38,373 nt of DNA, from NCBI RefSeq assembly GCF_003385215.1, contig NZ_PQHW01000071.1, positions 1-38,373 of the forward strand, given 5' to 3'. The notes below the pieces were generated by a model. The model did not search any database and was not told the DNA's origin. It was given only the letters and a program-made list of their open reading frames with translations. Origin of the DNA: Amycolatopsis thermalba. Its GTDB lineage: Bacteria > Actinomycetota > Actinomycetes > Mycobacteriales > Pseudonocardiaceae. A program made the position numbers and the translations under genes. Below are positions 9,323-16,218 of this stretch, one piece after another; position 1 is the first letter of the stretch, and each line of letters opens with the position of its first letter.

Positions 9323-10177
9323 TCAGGACGGCAGGTCGATCGGGCGGCTCGTGACCCCCAGCCGGGTCGCGAGCGAGATGGCGTCGCCGGGCGCCTTCAC
9401 CTTGATGTCGTTGTCGAAGTAGACGTACACGTCACGCGTTTTCTTGCCGCCGGCGCGCCGCCAGCGGCGGATCTTGCCGGCCCAGCGCTCCAGGGCCTCG
9501 TCGGTGTAGCCACTCGCGTAGAGTTCCTCGTCGCCGTGCAGGCGGACGTAGACGAAGTCCGCGGTCACCTCCTCGAAACTCGGCCAGGTACCGGCCGAAT
9601 CGGCCGCCACCAAGGCGATGTTGTTGTCCCGCAACAGCTTCTGGCACTCGTCCGAGTGAAAACTCGGGTGCCTGGGTTCGAGCGCGTAGCGCAGTCGCCG
9701 GTTCGGGCCGGCTTCGGTGTGGGCCTCTCCCTTCAGTTTGTCGTCGTGTTTGCGGGCCAGCTCCGCGGCCGCCCGGGTGTCGCCGGGCAGGGTCGCGAAG
9801 AACTCCGCGAACCGGTCGGGTTCGAACGCGAAGTTCGCCGGCAGCTGCCAGAGGATCGGCCCGAGCTTGTGGCCCAGTGCCAGCACCCCCGAGGCGAAGA
9901 AGTTCGCCAGCGGTGTCTCCGTGTCGGTCAGGCGCTTCATGTGGGTGATGAAGCGACCGCCCTTCACGGCGAACACGAAGTCGTCAGGCGTCTGCTCCGC
10001 CCAGGCCCGGTACCGCTCCGGCCGCTGGAGCGAGTAGAACGAGCCGTTGATCTCCACGGAGTTCACCTGCCGCGAGATGTACTCCAGCTCGCGGCGCTGC
10101 GCCAGGCCCTTCGGGTAGAACGTGCCCCGCCACGGCGGGTACCGCCAGCCCGAGGTGCCCACCCGGATTTCGGCGAT
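9323..10177 (-). CDS. DUF72 domain protein with an apparent ATC start
   Basis: This 284-residue protein carries the DUF72 (YecE) fold: IRVGTSGWRYPPWRGTFYP at the N-terminus, YISRQVNSVEINGSFYSLQRPE (about 33-54), FAVKGGRFITHMKRL, and a C-terminal VYVYFDNDIKVKAPGDA. The family resembles a TIM barrel with an unknown reaction. An ideal GAGGAGG Shine-Dalgarno sits 5 nt before ATC GCC GAA ATC CGG GTG, exactly where homologues would have ATG GCC GAA ATC. The only normal start nearby is GTG at 10162, 20 nt from that Shine-Dalgarno. I therefore place the start at ATC 10177, with 10162 as the conservative alternative. It follows the DUF4253 gene by 22 nt and is probably cotranscribed. Confidence 0.85.
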   Translation of the reverse strand: MAEIRVGTSGWRYPPWRGTFYPKGLAQRRELEYISRQVNSVEINGSFYSLQRPERYRAWAEQTPDDFVFAVKGGRFITHMKRLTDTETPLANFFASGVLALGHKLGPILWQLPANFAFEPDRFAEFFATLPGDTRAAAELARKHDDKLKGEAHTEAGPNRRLRYALEPRHPSFHSDECQKLLRDNNIALVAADSAGTWPSFEEVTADFVYVRLHGDEELYASGYTDEALERWAGKIRRWRRAGGKKTRDVYVYFDNDIKVKAPGDAISLATRLGVTSRPIDLPS

Positions 10178-10199
10178 GGTGACCTCCTCAACCGTTCCG

Positions 10200-10976
10200 T
10201 CAGTCCCAGGAGAACCTCCAGTGCCGCCGGTGCACCAGGCCCGCGGCGTACTCGCGGAGGGTGCCCGGCTGTCCAGAGAAGCTGCGCAGGCTGAACGCGC
10301 GGTGCTCGGCGGCGAGGATGAGCGACCGGCCCTGGTTGCGGGGCGGCGCCGCGACCGAAAGTTCCAGTTCGTCGAAGCCGAGCACGATGAGCGTCGCCCC
10401 AAACCGGTCCTCCCAGCTGCGCAGGACCGCGGACACCGCGGCGACCTCGTCCGTCGACTTGATCATCCCGGTCCAGCCGAGCGTGGCGGGGACGTCGGCG
10501 GGCCGCTCGACCGGCACCAGCCCCAGGCGGTAGGGCGCGCGCCGGACGAGGATGGAACCGGTGTTGCCGGCCTCGGCGAGCGGATCCACCCGCAGCTGGG
10601 ACTTCTTCGCGAGCCCGGGGAAGGTGGCGCCGTACGGGCGCAGGCAGCCGGTGCCGTTCGGGCAGCAGAAGGGATCCCACCAGCGGGCGAGCGTCGCCCC
10701 GGCGTCGACGTCGCCGACGCGGTGGACGGCGGGCGCGAGGCGGCGGCGGTCGGTCAGCCAGTCCTCGCCGTTCGCGGCGAAGCGCGGGTCGTGCGGGATC
10801 AGCACGGGCCACAACCCGGACCGGTCGAACCCGGCGACGCAGGCGCGGTACAGGCCGGGGTCGGCCAACGGGTCGTCGGAGACCCACATCTGCCCGATCC
10901 AGCGGCCGGGCGGCAGATCGATGCTGGTGAGGGCCTCGGCGACGAGGCTTTCCTCGGGTGTGGCGGCGGTGGTCAC
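10200..10976 (-). CDS. DUF4253 domain protein
   Basis: This is a 258-residue protein from GTG 10976 with GAGGAGG just upstream. The C-terminal ~110 residues carry the DUF4253 signature: RLGLVPVERPADVPATLGWTG, then STDEVAAVSAVLRSWEDRFGATLIVLGFDELELSVAAPP, EHRAF and a terminal WRFSWD. The middle has a Cys-rich CCPNGTGCLRPYG. The function of the family is unknown. The upstream part of the long frame (to 11657) is antisense shadow and excluded. The DUF72 gene follows 22 nt downstream on the same strand. Confidence 0.8.
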   Translation of the reverse strand: MTTAATPEESLVAEALTSIDLPPGRWIGQMWVSDDPLADPGLYRACVAGFDRSGLWPVLIPHDPRFAANGEDWLTDRRRLAPAVHRVGDVDAGATLARWWDPFCCPNGTGCLRPYGATFPGLAKKSQLRVDPLAEAGNTGSILVRRAPYRLGLVPVERPADVPATLGWTGMIKSTDEVAAVSAVLRSWEDRFGATLIVLGFDELELSVAAPPRNQGRSLILAAEHRAFSLRSFSGQPGTLREYAAGLVHRRHWRFSWD

Positions 10977-11113
10977 GAGACCTCCTCGGGATGGACTGCG
11001 TCGATGAGGTCGAACAGTAGTTCGAGGGTACGACAGTTTCGGAGCCCGAGGATCAGTTTTCGCCACTTCACCCGATCGGTCGAACGGGTGTTCGAGATTC
11101 GTGGTAGCTTCGG

Positions 11114-11578
11114 TCATGAGCGGGTCGTATCCCGCCGTTGAACTGGGGTTTCGCCCGCACCTGCGTGAGTACTGGACCGCACGTGCAGGGCGAGGGCCAG
11201 CAGCCAGGCCCCCGTCAACGCCAACGCGAGCGGCAGCAACACGTACAGGTGCTGCCAGGCGAGAGCCATCCCGATCGAAGCCAGGAGGCACAGGACCAAT
11301 GACGGCACGACCAGACGCGGCCACCGGTATCCGGCGAGCACCGGAGCCGCCGACAACACCAGCCCGGCGAGACCGATCAGCGCCTTCGGCTCGCCGCCGG
11401 AGAGCCACAGGACCAGCCATGTCGTGCTGGGCACCGCCGCCAGCACGAAGCCGGCCCACGAGCATGCCCGCGACAGGCGGCGCGCCTCCGCCGCGCCTGA
11501 ACGACGGGCACGACGCAGTGTCACCATGGCCGCAGCGAGAACCACCACGACGACGAAGACCACGCCTGCCCACACCAC
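11114..11578 (-). CDS. small multi-pass membrane protein
   Basis: From GTG 11578 this gives 154 residues with five hydrophobic segments: VVWAGVVFVVVVVLAAAMV, WAGFVLAAVPSTTWLVLWL, ALIGLAGLVLSAAPVLAGY, LVVPSLVLCLLASIGMALAW and LYVLLPLALALTGAWLLALAL. A short polar tail follows. The Arg-rich loop after helix 1 (LRRARRSGAAEARRL) suggests a cytoplasmic location by the positive-inside rule. No good Shine-Dalgarno marks a start; GTG 11725 is possible but would add an Arg/Pro-rich, non-membrane stretch. No family recognised. It points toward the DUF4253 gene with about 135 bp between them. Confidence 0.55.
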   Translation of the reverse strand: MVWAGVVFVVVVVLAAAMVTLRRARRSGAAEARRLSRACSWAGFVLAAVPSTTWLVLWLSGGEPKALIGLAGLVLSAAPVLAGYRWPRLVVPSLVLCLLASIGMALAWQHLYVLLPLALALTGAWLLALALHVRSSTHAGAGETPVQRRDTTRS

Positions 11579-12156
11579 GCACCGGGGATTCCACGCTCGT
11601 GCGGCGACTATGCCTCGCCGGCGCGATGATCCACCGTGCGGTTGCGGGACCGCGCATCGCGCACCCGGGTGGCGGTCACGGCGGGGCATTGCCACGGCGG
11701 CGAGAAATGCCGGTGGGAAGCTCACGTCTGCCGAGACTGTGGTGCGGGCGTGCTGCTTTCGTGCGTCGCCTTTGCCGTGTCCACGCGGTGGTCGAACGCG
11801 CGGTTGACGACCTCATCCCAGTGGGCGCGCCACGACGACGACCCCTACTCAAGGCACGTACCGGGAAACCCGCGCTCGTGCTGTGCCTGCGCGTCGCCCG
11901 CGCGACGGCTCAGTGGGTGGCCGCCGGACTGCGTCCGGGTGTCGCACCTGAGGGCGACGAAGCGGCGACACGACCGCGGCGAGGAACGCCAGGGCGAAGG
12001 CCGTTTCTGTCCAGACCGCGTCGCTGGAGTTCCACGTCACCAGGCAGGTGTTCCACGTTCCTCCGCCGGCTTCGCCTGTCGCGCGCGGCGGGCCACCACG
12101 CGGCCGCAACGCGGCGACTCCGCACCACGCTGCCGCGCAGGCTCCGCGACGCCGCG
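11579..12156. other. gene-free region with decayed membrane-protein-like fragments
   Basis: No intact gene is supported in these ~580 bp. The minus strand encodes short related peptides: AFLAAVAMPRRDRHPGARCAVPQPH (around 11640-11710) and AFLAAVVSPLRRPQVRHPDAVRRPP (around 11920-12000). The latter is preceded by WNTCLVTWNSSDAVW, which recalls WNPRCVVWAG at the start of the adjacent membrane protein. They may be remnants of tandem duplicates of that protein's N-terminal part. There are no Shine-Dalgarno sequences and the frames are short. Confidence 0.4.
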
Positions 12157-13794
12157 CTACAGGTAGGCGTCCGCGTCGTGGATCGTGTACGCGTAGCCCT
12201 GTTCGGCGAGGAACCGCTGCCGGTGCGCGGCGTACTCGGTGTCCAGCGTGTCGCGCGAGACCACCGAGTAGAAGTGCGCCTGCCTGCCGTCGGCCTTTGG
12301 CCGGAGCAGCCGGCCCAGGCGCTGCGCCTCCTCCTGCCGGGAGCCGAACGTGCCCGACACCTGGATGGCGACGGTCGCCTCCGGCAGGTCGATCGAGAAG
12401 TTCGCGACCTTCGACACCACGAGCTTGTCGATCTCACCGCGACGGAAGGCGTCGAACAGCGCCTCGCGTTCCTTGTTCCGCGTGGAGCCCTGGATCACCG
12501 GCGCGTCCAGCTCCGCGCCGAGTTCCTCGAGCTGGTCCAGGTACGCGCCGATCACCAGCGTCTGGTCGCCCGGGTGTTTGTCCAGAATGGACTTGACGAC
12601 CGGGACCTTCGTGCGGGCGGTGGCCGCGAGCTTGTACTTGTCCTCGGATTCGGCCGTGGCGTACAGCAGGCGCTCGTTGTCGGTGAGGGTCACCCGCACC
12701 TCGATGCACTCGGCGGGTGCGATCCAGCCCTGCGCCTCGATGTCGCGCCACGGCGCGTCGTACCGCTTGGGTCCGATGAGCGAGAAGACGTCGCCCTCGC
12801 GGCCGGCCTCGCGCACCAGCGTCGCGGTCAGGCCGAGCCGGCGCCGGGACTGCAGGTCCGCCGTCATCCGGAACACGGGCGCGGGCAGCAGGTGCACCTC
12901 GTCGTAGACGATCAGGCCCCAGTCGCGCGAGTCGAACAGCTCCAGGTGCTTGTACTCGCCCTTGGACTTGCGTGTGATCACCTGGTAGGTCGCGATGGTG
13001 ACCGGCCTGATCTCCTTCTTCTCGCCGGAGTACTCACCGATCTCGTCCTCGGTCAGGGAGGTGCGCGCCACCAGTTCACGCTTCCACTGGCGCCCGGCGA
13101 CGGTGTTGGTGACCAGGATGAGGGTGGTGGCCTGCGCGCGCGCCATGGCCGCCGCGCCGACGAGCGTCTTGCCCGCTCCGCAGGGCAGCACGACCACGCC
13201 GGAACCGCCTGCCGAGAACGCCTCGGCGGCCTGCCGCTGGTAGTCGCGCAGTCCCCAGCCGGTCTCGGCCAGCTGCATCGGGTGCGCCTCGCCGTCGACG
13301 TAGCCGGCCAGGTCCTCCGCGGGCCAGCCCACCTTGAGCAGGGCCTGCTTGAGCCGGCCCCGCTCGGAGGGGTGTACGAGGACGGTGTCGTCGTCGATGC
13401 GGGTGCCCAGCATCGGGCTGATCTTCTTGTTGCGCAGCACCTCTTCCAGCACGGCCCGGTCGGTCGTGGTCATGACCAGGCCGTGCGCGGGGTTGTTGGT
13501 GATCTGGAGCCGCCCGAAACGCGCCATCGTGTCGACGATGTCGATCAGCAACGGCTGCGGCACCGGGAAGCGCGAGTAGGTGGTCAGGGCGTCGACGACC
13601 TGCTCGGCGTCGTGGCCCGCCGCGCGGGCGTTCCACAACGCGAGCGGCGTCACGCGGTAGGTGTGCACGTGCTCGGGGGCCCGTTCCAGTTCGGCGAACG
13701 GGGCGATCGCGATCCGGGCGTCGTCGGCCATCGGGTGGTCGACTTCGAGCAGCACGGTCTTGTCGGATTGGACGATCAACGGGCCATCGGTCAC
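12157..13794 (-). CDS. XPB/Ercc3-type DNA helicase
   Basis: This is a 545-residue SF2 helicase (3'-5' in characterised XPB proteins). An N-terminal XPB domain (about 10-175) precedes the motor. Walker A GAGKT is at 206-210, the motif II box is DEVH at 298-301, and motif III LTAT is at 322-325. The C-terminal RecA domain has QGSTRNKEREALFDAFR and QRLGRLLRPK (motif VI). Bacterial XPB homologues unwind DNA and are thought to act in repair; the mycobacterial gene is ercc3 (Rv0861c). GTG 13794 is preceded by TAAAGGAG, in which TAA is the stop of the upstream monooxygenase gene, so translation is probably coupled. In M. tuberculosis it neighbours Rv0862c; here that partner lies 15 kb away. Confidence 0.93.
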   Translation of the reverse strand: MTDGPLIVQSDKTVLLEVDHPMADDARIAIAPFAELERAPEHVHTYRVTPLALWNARAAGHDAEQVVDALTTYSRFPVPQPLLIDIVDTMARFGRLQITNNPAHGLVMTTTDRAVLEEVLRNKKISPMLGTRIDDDTVLVHPSERGRLKQALLKVGWPAEDLAGYVDGEAHPMQLAETGWGLRDYQRQAAEAFSAGGSGVVVLPCGAGKTLVGAAAMARAQATTLILVTNTVAGRQWKRELVARTSLTEDEIGEYSGEKKEIRPVTIATYQVITRKSKGEYKHLELFDSRDWGLIVYDEVHLLPAPVFRMTADLQSRRRLGLTATLVREAGREGDVFSLIGPKRYDAPWRDIEAQGWIAPAECIEVRVTLTDNERLLYATAESEDKYKLAATARTKVPVVKSILDKHPGDQTLVIGAYLDQLEELGAELDAPVIQGSTRNKEREALFDAFRRGEIDKLVVSKVANFSIDLPEATVAIQVSGTFGSRQEEAQRLGRLLRPKADGRQAHFYSVVSRDTLDTEYAAHRQRFLAEQGYAYTIHDADAYL

Positions 13795-13802
13795 GTACTC
13801 CT

Positions 13803-15275
13803 TTATACGGTGTTGGGGGCGGCCGAGCCGTGCTGGTCGTCCGCGGGGGCGCCGAACCAGCGGGTCAGCGCGGCGCCCAGAGGCCCGCCGCCGGGGGACC
13901 AGCACCGGTACCCGTCCGGCCGGATGAGCAGGGCGGACTCGGTGAGCTGGTGGTCCGGTTTGGCCTGGACGCGGTCGACGCGGTCGGACCAGCCCGGCGG
14001 CAGTGGGTGGTCGCCGGTGAGGTCGAGCAGCAGGCCGCGTCCGGAGCGCAGGAGTGCCGACAGGCGGGTGGTCCCGTCGCCGGTGAGCAGTTCGGCGTCG
14101 GGCACGCGGCCGGAGGCGTCCAAACCGGACATCATGCCGGCCAGGTAGTGGTTGGTGTCGGGGAGACGCAGGAGGTCGACGAAGATGTCGCGCAGCGCGG
14201 CGACGTCTTCGGACGGTTTCGGCGCGGCGAGCACGCGTTGCGCCGAGGTGTGGTGCAACACCCGGGCGGCCGCGGGATGCCGTTCCTCCTGATAGGTGTC
14301 CAGTAGGTCACCCGGAGCCCAGCCGTGCACGGCCGCCGCCAGCTTCCAGCCGAGGTTGACGGCGTCCTGCACGCCGAGGTTCAGGCCCTGGCCGCCGAGC
14401 GGCGGGTGGATGTGCGCCGCGTCCCCCGAGAAGAGGATCCGGCCGTGCCGGTACCGCTCCAGTTGCCGGGTCGCGTCGCTCCACCGGGACGCGGCGAGGA
14501 CGTGGGCCAGCCGGGTGTCCGAGCCGTACGCCGCGGTGAGCGCGTCGGCGGTCTCGCTCTCCGCCACCGGGCCCTGGTCCTGGTGCTGGTCCTGCTCTTC
14601 GAGGCTGAACGTGAGGCGGTACCGGTCACCGCCGACCGGCACGAGCATCGACCAGTAGCCGTTGGCGTGGCGGGTCAGGCCGCTGATGTGTCCGGCTCGC
14701 TCGGGCACGAGCGCGGACACCGAGGCGAGCCGGATTTCGGCCAGCACGGCTTGGAAGGTGCCCGGCCGGCCGGGAAAGGGCAGGCCGAGCAGCTTGCGCA
14801 CGGTGCTGTGTGCGCCGTCGCAGGCGACCAGGTACCGGGCGCGGAGGGTGTCGTCGGCCGCGGTGACGGTGACGCCATCGGCGTCCTGTGCGACGCCGGT
14901 GACCGGACGTCCGCGGCGTAGTTCCGCGCCGCGGGCGAGGGCCGCTAGTTCGAGGACCTCTTCCACGAGGTCCTGACGGATCGAGAGGGGGTAGGGGTGC
15001 CGGGTCGGCCAGGACGAGTAGTCGAGCGGGACCGGCAGGGTGGCGAAGTGGCCGCCGACCGGTGCGCGTTCGTGCGCCCGGTCCTGCATGGCCTCGAGCA
15101 GGCCGCGCTGTTCGAGCAGCTCCGCGGTGCGTGGCTGGATCGTCCCGCCCTTGGTCTGCTCGACGCGTTCGGTCAGCGGTTCGACGACCACGGTCCGGAC
15201 TCCGGCCAGCGCGAGTTCGTGGGCGAGGGCGAGGCCGGTGGGGCCGGCTCCGGCGATGATGACATCGGTGTGCAC
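13803..15275 (-). CDS. FAD-dependent aromatic monooxygenase
   Basis: This is a 490-residue class A flavin monooxygenase. GAGPTGLALAHEL near residue 8 binds the ADP part of FAD, CDGAHSTVRKLLG (about 155-170) is the DG motif, and FSGDAAHIHPPLGGQGLNLGVQDAVNLGWKLAA (about 275-310) is the GD motif closing the FAD site. A thioredoxin-like C-terminal tail ends at residue 490, as in PgaE, MhpA and rifampicin monooxygenase (Rox). The substrate is probably a phenolic or polyketide compound; antibiotic inactivation is possible but unproven. GTG 15275 follows GGAGG. It is divergent from a TetR gene across repeats that look like an operator, so TetR control is likely. The XPB helicase starts 8 nt after its stop. 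Confidence 0.9.
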   Translation of the reverse strand: MHTDVIIAGAGPTGLALAHELALAGVRTVVVEPLTERVEQTKGGTIQPRTAELLEQRGLLEAMQDRAHERAPVGGHFATLPVPLDYSSWPTRHPYPLSIRQDLVEEVLELAALARGAELRRGRPVTGVAQDADGVTVTAADDTLRARYLVACDGAHSTVRKLLGLPFPGRPGTFQAVLAEIRLASVSALVPERAGHISGLTRHANGYWSMLVPVGGDRYRLTFSLEEQDQHQDQGPVAESETADALTAAYGSDTRLAHVLAASRWSDATRQLERYRHGRILFSGDAAHIHPPLGGQGLNLGVQDAVNLGWKLAAAVHGWAPGDLLDTYQEERHPAAARVLHHTSAQRVLAAPKPSEDVAALRDIFVDLLRLPDTNHYLAGMMSGLDASGRVPDAELLTGDGTTRLSALLRSGRGLLLDLTGDHPLPPGWSDRVDRVQAKPDHQLTESALLIRPDGYRCWSPGGGPLGAALTRWFGAPADDQHGSAAPNTV

Positions 15276-15284
15276 AAGTCCTCC

Positions 15285-15324
15285 GAGTGCAAAAGTAGAC
15301 TGAGTGCAGAGTACTACCGAGTGA
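15285..15324. promoter_or_regulatory. three 17-bp-spaced GAGTG repeats between monooxygenase and tetR
   Basis: GAGTGCA at 15285, GAGTGCA at 15302 and GAGTGAA at 15319 start exactly 17 bp apart. The following bases are partly alike (AAAGTAG / GAGTACT / AGGAGAT). The tandem sites fill the 72-bp divergent promoter gap, the expected location of a TetR operator; most TetR operators are inverted rather than direct repeats. Confidence 0.5.
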
Positions 15325-15335
15325 AAGGAGATTGC

Positions 15336-15341
15336 TAGCCT
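15336..15341 (+). promoter_or_regulatory. -10 element of a leaderless tetR transcript
   Basis: TAGCCT ends 6 nt before GTG 15348, the spacing that puts the transcription start at the G of the start codon. The only Shine-Dalgarno-like word (AAAGGAG, 15324-15330) is 17 nt from the start, too far to work normally. Confidence 0.5.
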
Positions 15342-15347
15342 GGATTC

Positions 15348-15986
15348 GTGACCGAACCGGCCGGGCTCCGCGAACGGAAGAAGCAGCGCACGCGCGAGGC
15401 GATCTCGAACGCCGCGATCGACCTGTTCCTCGCGCACGGGTTCGACCAGGTGTCCGTCGCGCAGGTCGCCGAGGTGGCCGAGGTGTCGCGGCGCACGCTG
15501 TTCGCCTACTTCCCGACGAAGGAGTCCCTGGTCGTCCACCGCTTCGCCGACCACGAGACGGAAAGCGCCCGCGTGGTGCGGAACCGGCCGGACGACCGGA
15601 CGCCGCTGGAGGCGATCCGCGATCACTTCCTCGACGGACTCGACCGGCGCGACCCGATCACCGGCCTCAACGACGCCCCGGAGATCCTCGCGCTGTACCG
15701 GATGATCTTCGCCACGCCGGCCCTGGTCGCGCGGATGCTGGAGTTCAACCAGACGGCCGAGGAGGCTCTGGCGGAGGCCCTCACGGAGACCGCCGCGGTG
15801 GCACGCGGTGAGGCGCGGGTGGCCGCGTCCGCGATCGTCGCGGTGCTGTGGACCCTCGCCCGTGAGAACCACCGGTCGGTCGCGGCCGGACGCTCCGCGG
15901 ATGAGGTGTTTCCGCAGGCCAGGGCGGCGGCGGAAGTGGCGTTCGGGCTGCTGGACGGCGGCTTCGGCGGGCTCGCCGCGTCGTAG
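15348..15986 (+). CDS. TetR-family transcriptional regulator
   Basis: This is a 212-residue protein. The N-terminal TetR helix-turn-helix covers about residues 10-60: RERKKQRTREAISNAAIDLFLAHGFDQVSVAQVAEVAEVSRRTLFAYFPTKESLV. The helical C-terminal domain looks like the actinobacterial class whose ligand pocket is formed by the 'ALYRMIFATPALVARMLEF' helix. GTG 15348 has no useful Shine-Dalgarno and is preceded at -6 by TAGCCT, suggesting leaderless translation. Its divergent neighbour, the FAD monooxygenase, is the likely target. Such regulator/oxygenase pairs commonly respond to the oxygenase substrate. Confidence 0.92.
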   Translation: MTEPAGLRERKKQRTREAISNAAIDLFLAHGFDQVSVAQVAEVAEVSRRTLFAYFPTKESLVVHRFADHETESARVVRNRPDDRTPLEAIRDHFLDGLDRRDPITGLNDAPEILALYRMIFATPALVARMLEFNQTAEEALAEALTETAAVARGEARVAASAIVAVLWTLARENHRSVAAGRSADEVFPQARAAAEVAFGLLDGGFGGLAAS

Positions 15987-16218
15987 GCCGTGGCGAACAC
16001 CACAGCGCGGAACGCCACGCGGAGTGCCGGGCGTCTTGCCCAGCGAAAGATTTCGGCCAGCGGGTAGAAGCCGCGGTCCGGGGCCAATACGATCGCCGAC
16101 GGACCGCATCACGGTTAGTGCGGGCGGGGCGCGTGTCCGCGGTCGCTACCCTCTCCGGGGTTGGTGACCCAGCCGGTGCCGATCCGAGTCCGGCAAGACG
16201 GCTAGAGAAGGAAGTCAG

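Noticed and set aside
11101..14148. 1015-aa forward open frame across the membrane-protein, empty and helicase region
   Set aside because: Arg/Ala/Pro-rich, runs antisense through the helicase and into the monooxygenase gene; no motif.
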